A stretch of DNA of 12,079 bases from Desulfovibrionaceae bacterium UBA3823 (GTDB lineage Bacteria > Desulfobacterota > Desulfovibrionia > Desulfovibrionales > Desulfovibrionaceae), in assembly GCA_002369295.1 (NCBI GenBank), contig DFDR01000096.1, forward strand, positions 1 through 12,079, read 5' to 3'. Position numbers and translations under genes: made by a program. Positions 5,584 through 12,079 of this stretch are shown here, piece after piece; positions within the stretch are counted from its first letter, which is position 1, and each line of letters begins with the position of its first letter. The notes below the pieces were generated by a model, which was not told where the DNA came from, did not search any database, and saw nothing but the letters and a program-made list of their open reading frames with translations.

Positions 5584-6354
5584 CTACTGCAGCGAGGCCG
5601 GACGGAACACGGGCTTTCTGCCGCGCTCCAGGGGCTCGCCAAGGTGCAGGCGCTGCATGGCGCTCCTGACCTCGGCGCCCTTCTCCTCGGGACCCCGGGC
5701 GAGCACGAAGACGACAAAGCGTCGCCCCTGCCGCTGGACCCTCGTGCGGTAGCCCTTCTCCTCTATCTTGAGGCGCAGATCCTCGGCGCTGGCCTGGCTG
5801 TCGACGGTGGCGACCTGAAAAACGAAGTCGTAGGCGTCGGCCTTCTGGGCCGGCGGCTCCGGCGGCCCCTCGATGACGGCGGGGCTCATGCCGGGCGCCA
5901 TCTTCGGCATGGCCGCTTCCTTCTCCTTGTCCACGGCTGGCGCAAAGCGCGCGGGCCTAGGCTCCTGCACCTTCTCGCCGGGGGCGGCCCTGAGCACGCG
6001 GGAATAGGAGAGCTCGGCAGGGCCGAGTATGGCCTGGGAGCCGGCGCCTGCCGCCTCCTCCGCACCCGGTTCCCTGGCGCCTGCAGGCTCGTCGCCGGCC
6101 TCCCTGGCTTCCCTGGCCTCTTCAGCCCTGGCCTGCTCCTCGTCCTTCATGCGCTCGACGGCGGTCGGCGCCACGGGACAGCTTCTGCCGACCATCACGC
6201 CCGCCATGTAGGCAAGGGGCAGGGCCACGGCCAGCAGGAAGAGGGTGCAGACAAGCGAGGAAAGCGTCAGCCTGAAGCCGCGACGGGCGCCGGAAGCGCT
6301 GGAGGAGGTGTTGGCATTGTGCACAGGGGTCTCCGAAGTGCTCCCGGCGGGCAT
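5584..6354 (-). CDS. single-pass membrane protein with C-terminal SPOR domain
   Basis: 256 residues from the ATG at 6354. A cytoplasmic N-terminus of about 28 residues leads to one membrane segment (about 29-55), then a charged Glu/Ala/Arg-rich and Pro-rich linker (60-172), then a SPOR domain (about 175-245, starting YDFVFQVATVDSQASAEDL). SPOR domains bind denuded septal peptidoglycan, so a periplasmic role in or near cell division is likely. The frame continues 16 codons upstream to a TTG, but AGGA four bases before the ATG at 6354 is a far better start, and TTGACA at the upstream TTG looks more like a -35 element. It is divergent from the 6654 gene. The linker is typical of the family and its sequence carries little information. 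Confidence 0.85.
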   Translation of the reverse strand: MPAGSTSETPVHNANTSSSASGARRGFRLTLSSLVCTLFLLAVALPLAYMAGVMVGRSCPVAPTAVERMKDEEQARAEEAREAREAGDEPAGAREPGAEEAAGAGSQAILGPAELSYSRVLRAAPGEKVQEPRPARFAPAVDKEKEAAMPKMAPGMSPAVIEGPPEPPAQKADAYDFVFQVATVDSQASAEDLRLKIEEKGYRTRVQRQGRRFVVFVLARGPEEKGAEVRSAMQRLHLGEPLERGRKPVFRPASLQ

Positions 6355-6497
6355 TTTTCCTGCAGGACAAGAACAGTGGCGGAATTGCCGAGAGAGTGTC
6401 AAAATTGTTCAGCCGCGCGAAAAAGTCAATAGCGGAACCGGCGCCGGCGCTTTGGGCGGCACTGCCCTTCCCGCGCTCCGGCCCGCTGGCACGGCGG

Positions 6498-6526
6498 TTG
6501 ACCGTCCATGCCTGCATCTGTATCTT
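6498..6526 (+). promoter_or_regulatory. possible sigma-70 promoter for the 6654 gene
   Basis: TTGACC (6498-6503), a 17-nt spacer, then TATCTT (6521-6526). The -35 matches five of six consensus bases and the -10 four of six. A start near 6533 would give a leader of about 120 nt, with a small hairpin, GCCGT and ACGGC (6530-6544), at or near its 5' end. Predicted by eye only. Confidence 0.4.
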
Positions 6527-6653
6527 TCTGCCGTTTGGCACGGCGAAGGCAGGGACGCCTCATGATGCTCCCGGCCCTGCGATGCCCGCGCCGCATCCGG
6601 TCCGCTTCCACGCCGCAGCCCCCCTGCAGGCCTATCCTTTGCGAGGTGACGCC

Positions 6654-7625
6654 ATGTTCCACGCCGGTTCACGCCTTCTGGCCCTGGCACTGCTCTGCCT
6701 GGCCTGCTTCCAGGGACAGCCGCAGGCCAGTCCCGACAAGCCGAGGAGCTCCATGCTCGTCAGCAACAGGAGCGGCAGCGACCTCGTCGGCGTGCGCTTT
6801 GTCCAGCCGCAGGGCGTGAGCCTCTCCAAGCTGGATCTGGCGCCCGGCATGGACGAGGAGCTGGAGAACCCCGGCGGCGAGGCGGAGCTCAGGCTGGATC
6901 TGGGGCTGGAACTGTGCACCTTCAAGAAGGTGGCGCTGGACGGCCTGAAGACCCTGACGCTCTGCCCCGAGCACCGGGGCTGCATCGTGCTGGAGAGCGG
7001 AGAGGCGGCGCCGCGCCACCTTGCCGGCGAATGCCGCAGCCTTCTCCCCCAGCCCGGCGAAACGCCCGTCTGCGCCCTGGACAAGTTCCGCCCCGGCATG
7101 ACCATGCGCGATGCCTGCGGGCTCATCAGCGCGGCCTACAGGGCCGACGACTCGGCCTACGTCACGAGCCTCGGCTACGCCGGCCTCGTCTGGAGCGCCA
7201 GGCTCTACGCCGGCGGAAGCCAGGCCGGCGACGACGTTGCCAGCGAGCGGCTGGAGGACATCGAGCTCAGGCAGACGCTCACGCCGGAGCATCTGGCCGC
7301 CGTGCGCACGGCGCTGGCCAGGCAGGACTTCGTGCCCTGGCAGGCAAGCCTCCCCGGCATGGAGATCGACTTTGCCGACATGGGCTTCGCCAGTCCCGAG
7401 GACAGGGAAGCCCTGCTCAAGGCGGGCCTCGACCTCTTCCTCAAGTCCGGCAAGGGCGAAGCCTCGGTCATGTTTGCGCCACGGGCCCTTCTGCCCCAGC
7501 TTGCCACGGCCGACGCGCCCCGCGAGGACGTCTACCTCTTCACGCTCATGCTGCGCCGCGACTCGGGCACGCTGCTGCTCGACATGGCGGCCTACACCGG
7601 CGAGGAGCCGCAGGGCAGGGACTAG
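6654..7625 (+). CDS. exported protein of unknown function, six cysteines
   Basis: 323 residues from the ATG at 6654, chosen because GAGGTG lies just upstream and a signal peptide follows at once (hydrophobic 8-19, likely cleavage after QPQA at 25). LCLAC is not a good lipobox. The mature protein has six cysteines (88, 104, 110, 127, 140, 155), an even number clustered in the first half, suggesting disulfides in the periplasm. Residues about 32-115 look like a beta-rich domain (MLVSNRSGSDLVGVRF). Residues about 138-320 start CALDKFRPGMTMRDACGLI and look mixed alpha/beta. I do not recognise either family. It is a single-gene unit between divergent and convergent neighbours. Confidence 0.75.
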   Translation: MFHAGSRLLALALLCLACFQGQPQASPDKPRSSMLVSNRSGSDLVGVRFVQPQGVSLSKLDLAPGMDEELENPGGEAELRLDLGLELCTFKKVALDGLKTLTLCPEHRGCIVLESGEAAPRHLAGECRSLLPQPGETPVCALDKFRPGMTMRDACGLISAAYRADDSAYVTSLGYAGLVWSARLYAGGSQAGDDVASERLEDIELRQTLTPEHLAAVRTALARQDFVPWQASLPGMEIDFADMGFASPEDREALLKAGLDLFLKSGKGEASVMFAPRALLPQLATADAPREDVYLFTLMLRRDSGTLLLDMAAYTGEEPQGRD

Positions 7626-7670
7626 CGCCCCGAGGGCGGTCTGCAGTCCGGCGCCGGCGCCCCGGGGGCG
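7626..7670. terminator. GC-dense dyads between convergent genes
   Basis: The 48-nt gap between the 6654 gene and rnj contains CGCCC/GGGCG (7626-7638, 3-nt loop) and CGCCCC/GGGGCG (7658-7670, one-base centre), with GGCGCC copies between. No T-run is present. Position suggests a bidirectional terminator. Confidence 0.35.
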
Positions 7671-7673
7671 TGC

Positions 7674-9332
7674 CTACACTTCGGAGATGACCGGCACGAC
7701 AATGGGGTCTCTGCCCAGGACCCGCCGGAAGTAGTGGCGCAGAGAGCCGCGGATGCTGTCCTGGAGCTCGGCAATGCCGGCATTGCCGGAAGCCGAGGCG
7801 AGATCGACGACCATGCGCTTGGCCTCTTCGAAAAAGCCGTCGTACTGATCCTGAAACACGAAGCCCTTGGAGACAAGCTCAGGGCCGTGCAGGATGTAGC
7901 CGCTGTCCATGTCCAGCACGAGGACGACGATGACCATGCCCTCGTCGCCGAGAATGCGCCGCTCCTTGAGTATGGCCGTGCCGACGTCGCCGACGCCCTT
8001 GCCGTCGACCAGGGTGCACTCGTGGGGAATGGGCGCCTCCTTGCGGACGCTGTCCCAGGTGATGGAGAGCGGATAGCCGTCTTCGAGGATGACGATCTTT
8101 TCCTCCGCGACGCCGGCTTCCCTGGCAAGCTGGCCGTGCTTGATAAGATGGCGGTACTCGCCGTGCACGGGAACGAAGTATTCGGGCCTGACCGCCTCCA
8201 GCATTTCCTTCAGCTCGTCGCGCTGGGCATGGCCTGAGGCGTGCATGGCCCTGACGCTTTCGTAGAGCACTTCGGCGCCCTGGCGGTACATTTCGTTGAT
8301 GAGGCTGGAAACGGCCCTGGCGTTGCCGGGGATGACGCGCGAGCTCATGACGACGGTGTCGCCGGGCTCAATCTCCAGCTGCCTGTGTGCGCCGAAGGCC
8401 ATTCTCGAGAGCGCCGACATGGGCTCGCCCTGGGCGCCTGTCACGACGAGCACTTCCTTGTCGGGCGGCAGGTCCGGCACGCCCTCGAAGGCGTTGTAGA
8501 AGCTGTCCGGCACCTGGATGAGGCCGATGTCCCTGGCCATTTCGATGTTGTTGGCAAGGCTCCTGCCGCTGATGACGACCGAGCGCCCATAGTGCTCGGC
8601 CAGGCTGAAGACTTCCTGGATGCGCTGGATGTGGCTGGAGAAGAGGGTGATGACGATGCGCCCCTTCGCCTCGGCAAAGACGCGGTCCAGGGAGGACTGC
8701 ACCTCCCGCTCGGTAAGGCTGCGACCCTCGCGCTCCACGTTGGTCGAATCCGACATGAGGAGCCGAATGCCCTTGCGCCCCGCGAACTTTTTGAAGAGCC
8801 GCATGTCGGTGCCGGAGCCCGACAGGGGATTCTTCTCGATCTTGAAGTCGCCGGTGTGCAGGATCTTGCCGACCGGCGTCTCGACGGCCAGCGCGTAGCC
8901 CTGGGGAATGGAGTGGCAGACCGGCAGGAAGTGGAAGGTCATGTCGCCGAGCGCCACCGCGGCTTCGGGCTCGACCGGCTGCATCCGCACGGCGTCGATC
9001 AGGCCGTGCTCCCTGAGCTTGTGCTCCACAAGCGCCAGCGTGAAGGGCGAGCCGTAGATGGCGGCCCCCTCCAGTTCCGGCAGAATCCAGGGAAGGGCGC
9101 CGATGTGGTCTTCGTGCCCGTGGGTCAGGATGATGCCGAGCAGGCTGTCCTTCACCGCCTGGACTGCGCCGAAGTGCGGTATCAGGACGTCCACGCCGAG
9201 ATGCTCGTCGCTGGGGAACATGAGGCCGCAGTCTATCATGACGACGCCTCTGGACGTCTCCCAGAGCTGGCAGTTGAGGCCGATTTCGCCAAGCCCCCCC
9301 AGGGGGGTGATGGTGAGCTTCTTGCTGTTCAT
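7674..9332 (-). CDS. rnj: ribonuclease J
   Basis: 552 residues, the usual length of RNase J, a metallo-beta-lactamase/beta-CASP enzyme with endo- and 5'-3' exoribonuclease activity in mRNA decay and rRNA maturation. Visible in order: TPLGGLGEIGLN (9-20), the zinc motif HGHEDH (71-76), H140 in VCHSIPQG, HTGDFK with D162, SDSTNVEREGRSLTE (194-208), the beta-CASP region (about 205-360), SGHAQRDEL (367-374), PVHGEYRHL (388-396) and the C-terminal domain (about 450-552). All expected metal ligands are present. The start matches the family's short N-terminus, but no strong ribosome binding site is seen. It lies 37 nt downstream of the TolC-like gene, so cotranscription is likely. A perfect C6-N-G6 palindrome (9295-9307) lies in codons 9-13. 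Confidence 0.95.
   Translation of the reverse strand: MNSKKLTITPLGGLGEIGLNCQLWETSRGVVMIDCGLMFPSDEHLGVDVLIPHFGAVQAVKDSLLGIILTHGHEDHIGALPWILPELEGAAIYGSPFTLALVEHKLREHGLIDAVRMQPVEPEAAVALGDMTFHFLPVCHSIPQGYALAVETPVGKILHTGDFKIEKNPLSGSGTDMRLFKKFAGRKGIRLLMSDSTNVEREGRSLTEREVQSSLDRVFAEAKGRIVITLFSSHIQRIQEVFSLAEHYGRSVVISGRSLANNIEMARDIGLIQVPDSFYNAFEGVPDLPPDKEVLVVTGAQGEPMSALSRMAFGAHRQLEIEPGDTVVMSSRVIPGNARAVSSLINEMYRQGAEVLYESVRAMHASGHAQRDELKEMLEAVRPEYFVPVHGEYRHLIKHGQLAREAGVAEEKIVILEDGYPLSITWDSVRKEAPIPHECTLVDGKGVGDVGTAILKERRILGDEGMVIVVLVLDMDSGYILHGPELVSKGFVFQDQYDGFFEEAKRMVVDLASASGNAGIAELQDSIRGSLRHYFRRVLGRDPIVVPVISEV
9295..9307. repeat. C6-N-G6 palindrome at the 5' end of rnj
   Basis: CCCCCC and GGGGGG flank a single central base. 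It encodes the conserved TPLGG of RNase J (codons 9-13) and lies 25 nt inside the start. In RNA it could form a short hairpin or pair with nearby G/C tracts. The coding constraint (Pro, Gly) explains part of it. Confidence 0.6.
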
Positions 9333-9369
9333 CGGCCAATGATAGGCGACGCAACGCTCCGAGACAAGC

Positions 9370-10842
9370 CTAGAGCAGATCCGGCCTGTACTCGCCCATG
9401 GCGAGGTAGAGCTGCGAAAGGGCCTTGAGATAGTCGCCCTTGGCTGTGGTCAGATCCGACTGGGCGGCAAGCAGCTTGCTCGAGGCGTCCAGCACGTCGA
9501 AGTTGGTGCCGACCTGCGCCTGGTAGGCGCCAAGCGACGCTTCGTAGGCCTCCTGGGCAGAGGCGACGCTGGCCTTGGCAACGGCGATGCGCTTGTCTGC
9601 CTCGCGCAGCGCGAGGAAGCGGCTCTTCACGTCGAAGCCGGCATCGAGAATGATCTGGCGCATCTGGCTGCGCATCTTGGCCACGAGCCAGCCGGCCTGC
9701 TGATCGGCAAAGTAGGTGGTGCCCCACTGGAAGAGGTCCCAGGAGAGCCTGGCGCCGGCTTCCCAGGTCGTGCTTCTGGTGGAGCGGCTGCCTCCGCGCT
9801 CCAGATCCGGCGTGTTGCCGGTCTTCGTGATGTTGTAGTAGGCCTCGATCTTGGGATAGTAGCCTGAACGGGCGAGAAGGCGGTCCTTGACGGCCATCTC
9901 CACGGCCTTGCATCCGACGTAGAGATCCGGACGCAGGCGGTAGGCTGCCTCAAGGCAGCTTTCGAGCGTGCCGGTGAACTTGGCAACGCGCAGGCCGCCC
10001 TGGTACTGGACCGGCTTCGTGGCGGGCAGGCCCAGCAGCGTGTTCAGCTTGGCCCTTGCGGTGTCGCGCTTGTTTTCAGAGGCAATGAGCGTCTGGCTGG
10101 CCTTGCCCAGATCGACTTCCGCCTGCAGGACGTCCAGCTTGGGCTTGAGGCCGGCATCGTGGAAGGCCTTGGTAATCTTCAGCTGATCCTGCAGCCGGCC
10201 CTCCGCTTCCCGCTGGCTGTGGATAAGCTCCAGGAGGCAGAGGTAGTCGATGAACTGCCCCTGCACGGCACCCGTAGTTTCCAGTTCGCTCCGGCGCAGG
10301 GCAGCCCTGTCGCTTTCCGCCTGCAGGGCCTGCTTCTGGTAGGTTCCCAGGTTCTTGAAGCCGTCGAAAAGCACCTGGGACACTTCCAGCGACCAGGTAA
10401 ACGTGCCGTTGGAGGGGGGCTGCTGGGCATTCTGGACCGACGTCGTCCTCGTCTGCTTGAACCAGCTGTAGGTTGTGCCCACCTTGGGTCCCAGATAGCC
10501 CCTCTGCGCCTTGCGCCCCTCTTCCGAAGCGCGCATCTGCGCCTCGGCCGCGCCAAGGGACTCGTTGTTCTCCAGCGCATAGCGCACGGCCTGCCCCATG
10601 GTGAAGGAACGGGGCGCGGCCTTGTCGGCAGAAGGGCGGATGCGCGCGTCCTGGCTTTGGAAGCGGGGCTTGGCAATGGGGCGCGAGGCCTCCTTGCTGA
10701 GGCTCGGGCCAAAGCCGTCGTCAGCCGCGAGGCCTGCACTGGGAAGCAGGGCAAGCAGGCCGAGCAGGCCGGCTGGCAGCCACGCGCGGGACGCAGTCCG
10801 AAGGGCGCCTGCCACCGGGGGCAGAAAGAGACGTTTCGACAT
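9370..10842 (-). CDS. TolC-family outer membrane efflux protein
   Basis: 490 residues from the ATG at 10842, preceded by AGGG five bases upstream; a start 14 codons earlier is possible but would precede the signal peptide with unrelated sequence. The leader runs to about residue 40 (hydrophobic 22-39, AGLAA). Two OEP repeats follow (about 79-273 and 291-484), showing the paired TolC signatures GYLGPKVGTTYSW and GYYPKIEAYYNITK, and GLKPKLDVLQAE and GTNFDVLDASS. Such proteins form trimeric channels through the outer membrane and periplasm for efflux or type I secretion. No periplasmic adaptor or inner-membrane pump is in the window, so the substrate is unknown. It follows hypB by 156 nt and precedes rnj by 37 nt. 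Confidence 0.93.
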   Translation of the reverse strand: MSKRLFLPPVAGALRTASRAWLPAGLLGLLALLPSAGLAADDGFGPSLSKEASRPIAKPRFQSQDARIRPSADKAAPRSFTMGQAVRYALENNESLGAAEAQMRASEEGRKAQRGYLGPKVGTTYSWFKQTRTTSVQNAQQPPSNGTFTWSLEVSQVLFDGFKNLGTYQKQALQAESDRAALRRSELETTGAVQGQFIDYLCLLELIHSQREAEGRLQDQLKITKAFHDAGLKPKLDVLQAEVDLGKASQTLIASENKRDTARAKLNTLLGLPATKPVQYQGGLRVAKFTGTLESCLEAAYRLRPDLYVGCKAVEMAVKDRLLARSGYYPKIEAYYNITKTGNTPDLERGGSRSTRSTTWEAGARLSWDLFQWGTTYFADQQAGWLVAKMRSQMRQIILDAGFDVKSRFLALREADKRIAVAKASVASAQEAYEASLGAYQAQVGTNFDVLDASSKLLAAQSDLTTAKGDYLKALSQLYLAMGEYRPDLL

Positions 10843-10862
10843 GTCAGCCCTATACCCAAAAG

Positions 10863-10875
10863 GCCTGCCGCAGGC
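10863..10875. repeat. 13-nt dyad upstream of the TolC-like gene
   Basis: GCCTGC and GCAGGC flank one central base, 21 nt before the ATG of the TolC-like gene. On the minus strand it is followed by CTTTTG, so it may be a short operator or a weak terminator for readthrough from hypB. Confidence 0.35.
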
Positions 10876-10925
10876 AACCGGCATGGCGTCTCGGCACGAC
10901 GCAGCCGCCGGACAGGCGCCGCCTT

Positions 10926-10978
10926 CCAGGAACAGGGCTCCGGCGCCATCTTTGTGTCCGGCTGCGGAGCCCTGCTGG
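10926..10978 (-). terminator. strong hairpin after hypB
   Basis: CAGGGCTCCG (10933-10942) and CGGAGCCCTG (10965-10974) are a perfect 10-bp inverted repeat with a 22-nt loop, extended by CCAG/CTGG after a 3-base bulge. It begins about 20 nt beyond the hypB stop. No T-run follows on the minus strand, so it may be a terminator, an RNA-processing site or an mRNA-stabilising stem. Confidence 0.5.
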
Positions 10979-10998
10979 AATCAGATGGACAAGACAGG

Positions 10999-11655
10999 CT
11001 ACTTGCCGGCCTTCTTGGCCTTCACGGCTTCGCGAAGCCATGCGTACCAGTCTTCGAGGCCATCGCCGCGGGTGGCGGAAACATGGAAGATGGGCAGGTC
11101 CTTGTTGAGGGCCCTGGCATGCCGGGAAGCCTTCTCGACGTCGAACTGGACGTAGGGGAGAAGGTCGGTCTTGTTGAGCACCATGGCCTTGGCGAGGTTG
11201 AAGAGCAGGGGGTACTTCTCGGGCTTGTCGTCGCCTTCGGTGACGGACAGGATGCCCACCTTGGCGTCTTCGCCAAGGTCGAACTCCGTGGGGCAGACGA
11301 GGTTGCCCACGTTCTCGATGAAGAGAATGTCCACGCCTGTCAGGTCAAGGTTGTCCAGGGCGTTGAGGATGAGGTTGCTGTCCAGGTGGCAGCCGCCCTC
11401 GGTGTCGATCTGCACGGCCTGGACGCCGGTGGCGGCCACGCGGCGGGCATCGTTGTCGGTCTGCAGGTCGCCTTCGATGACGGCCATCTTGAACTCCTTG
11501 CCAAGGTCGGTCAGCGTGCGCTCGAGGAGCGTCGTCTTGCCCGCGCCGGGCGAGGAGATGAGGTTGAGGGTGAGTATCCCCTTCACCCGCTCGCGGACCA
11601 CGCCGGCCATCTTTTCGTTGGCCTCGAGGACGTTGCGCACAACAGGAATCTGCAT
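10999..11655 (-). CDS. hypB: hydrogenase nickel incorporation GTPase HypB
   Basis: 218 residues. HypB is the SIMIBI GTPase that, with HypA, hands nickel to the large subunit of [NiFe] hydrogenase in the cytoplasm. Visible: P-loop SSPGAGKT (34-41), EGDLQTDNDA (61-70), the nickel/zinc site with C89 and H90 in GGCHLD, IENVGNLVCP (113-122) with C121, NKTDLLP (161-167) as the G4 motif, and SATRGDG (193-199). The N-terminal histidine-rich stretch or CxxCGC motif of some HypB proteins is absent, so this is the short form without nickel storage. AAGGAGAG lies just upstream of the ATG. It is 107 nt downstream of hypA; the gap contains an unusually AT-rich patch near 11665-11710. Confidence 0.95.
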   Translation of the reverse strand: MQIPVVRNVLEANEKMAGVVRERVKGILTLNLISSPGAGKTTLLERTLTDLGKEFKMAVIEGDLQTDNDARRVAATGVQAVQIDTEGGCHLDSNLILNALDNLDLTGVDILFIENVGNLVCPTEFDLGEDAKVGILSVTEGDDKPEKYPLLFNLAKAMVLNKTDLLPYVQFDVEKASRHARALNKDLPIFHVSATRGDGLEDWYAWLREAVKAKKAGK

Positions 11656-11762
11656 GGAAGCTCTCCTTATTATATGGTAGTCAATGATAGCAAGATTTCA
11701 CAAATCGTAGCAGCAGGAACAGGCTTCTACACCCGAGGGGAAGCGCAGGGCAAGCCTCCCGC

Positions 11763-12079
11763 CTACTCCCCTTCCAGCCAGACGACGCGCATCTCCCTTC
11801 CCTGGAGCACGGCATGGCCGAGCACCTCGCCGCAGCCGGGACAGGGCAGGAGTTCGCCCAGGCCCCCTGCCCCGCTCCCGGCCTGGCCGTCGAAGACGAG
11901 GCCGCAGGCGCCGCAGCGAAGCTTGAGGGGAATGGACACGATGTCGAGCGTGCAGCCCTCGTGGGGCGTGCCCTTGACGAGACATTCGAAGCCGAAGGCA
12001 AGCGATTCGCAGACGATGCCGGAAAGCTCTCCCACCTCGACCCGCAGCAGGGTAAGCCTGGTGCAGCCGTGGCGGGCCT
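11763..12079 (-). CDS. hypA: hydrogenase maturation nickel chaperone HypA, 5' end cut
   Basis: 104 residues are visible. The reading frame runs off the window edge, and the missing part should be about 15-20 residues including the nickel-binding MH(E) start. HypA binds nickel at its N-terminus and zinc through two CxxC pairs and works with HypB. Visible: ARHGCTRLTLLRVEVGELSG, SLAFGFE, then CGAC and CPGC zinc pairs, and the closing REMRVVWLEGE. The loop between the zinc pairs is 20 residues, against 13 in E. coli HypA, and contains a glycine-rich GQAGSGAGG. The GTG at 12035 is internal, not the start, because family sequence continues upstream of it. It is the first gene of the minus-strand series in view. 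Confidence 0.92.
   Translation of the reverse strand, partial: ARHGCTRLTLLRVEVGELSGIVCESLAFGFECLVKGTPHEGCTLDIVSIPLKLRCGACGLVFDGQAGSGAGGLGELLPCPGCGEVLGHAVLQGREMRVVWLEGE

Noticed and set aside
6355..6402. An upstream TTG start for the SPOR-domain gene
   Set aside because: The ATG at 6354 has AGGA four bases upstream, and the TTG is part of a TTGACA hexamer. I also could not find a good -10 element after that hexamer, so no promoter is listed.
4972..6432. A 486-codon plus-strand open frame
   Set aside because: It lies antisense to the flavoprotein and SPOR-domain genes, which have clear family motifs, signals and ribosome binding sites. Long antisense frames are common in GC-rich coding DNA.
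8241..9428. A 395-codon plus-strand open frame
   Set aside because: It is the antisense shadow of ribonuclease J and shows no recognisable motif.
10843..10880. TTGCCT-17-TATAGG upstream of the TolC-like gene
   Set aside because: It would start transcription at the ATG and exclude the AGGG ribosome binding site; both hexamers match the consensus only four of six.
11656..11690. TATAAT just upstream of hypB as a promoter
   Set aside because: It is one base from the AAGGAG ribosome binding site, so transcription would start too late to include it, and no -35 element lies at the right distance.

Overview
The window looks like a piece of chromosome from a GC-rich, anaerobic or hydrogen-metabolising bacterium, most likely a Desulfovibrionaceae-type sulfate reducer or a relative. 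This placement is an inference. It rests on HypA/HypB hydrogenase maturation genes, a CbiK-type anaerobic cobaltochelatase relative, a flavoprotein with a compact iron-sulfur motif, a ribonuclease J and a TolC outer-membrane protein (so the cell has an outer membrane). I see no phage genes, transposase, tRNA, rRNA or CRISPR array.

Layout. Bases 1-545 are an AT-rich island (about 26% GC by hand count, against roughly two thirds GC elsewhere) with no convincing gene but with two long-spaced 9-bp inverted repeats. Next comes a minus-strand pair: a CbiK-like protein (1415-2209) followed by an exported DsbA-like thioredoxin-fold protein (578-1360). Both keep their fold but lack key active-site residues. 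A plus-strand group follows: a possible 37-residue membrane protein (2400-2513), RmlD-type dTDP-4-dehydrorhamnose reductase (2725-3588), a CrcB/FluC fluoride channel (3599-3976) and an exported protein of unknown function with a low-complexity tail (4051-4716). Converging on these are a SPOR-domain membrane protein (5584-6354) and an iron-sulfur flavoprotein (4807-5430), both on the minus strand. Divergent from them is an exported six-cysteine protein of unknown function (6654-7625, plus). The rest is a minus-strand series, in transcription order hypA (cut by the window edge), hypB, tolC-like and rnj (ribonuclease J).

How the genes work together. HypA and HypB deliver nickel to [NiFe] hydrogenase. 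The TolC-like protein and RNase J are only 37 nt apart and may share a transcript, but no inner-membrane or periplasmic partner of TolC is in view. RmlD stands apart from rmlA, rmlB and rmlC. The most unusual unit is the CbiK-like/DsbA-like pair beside the AT-rich island: the chelatase relative has serine where the Salmonella enzyme has a metal-ligand glutamate, and the thioredoxin-fold protein has SPKT where the CxxC should be. I found no clear-cut new system. That pair, the AT-rich island and the 37-residue ORF are the best candidates for a second look.
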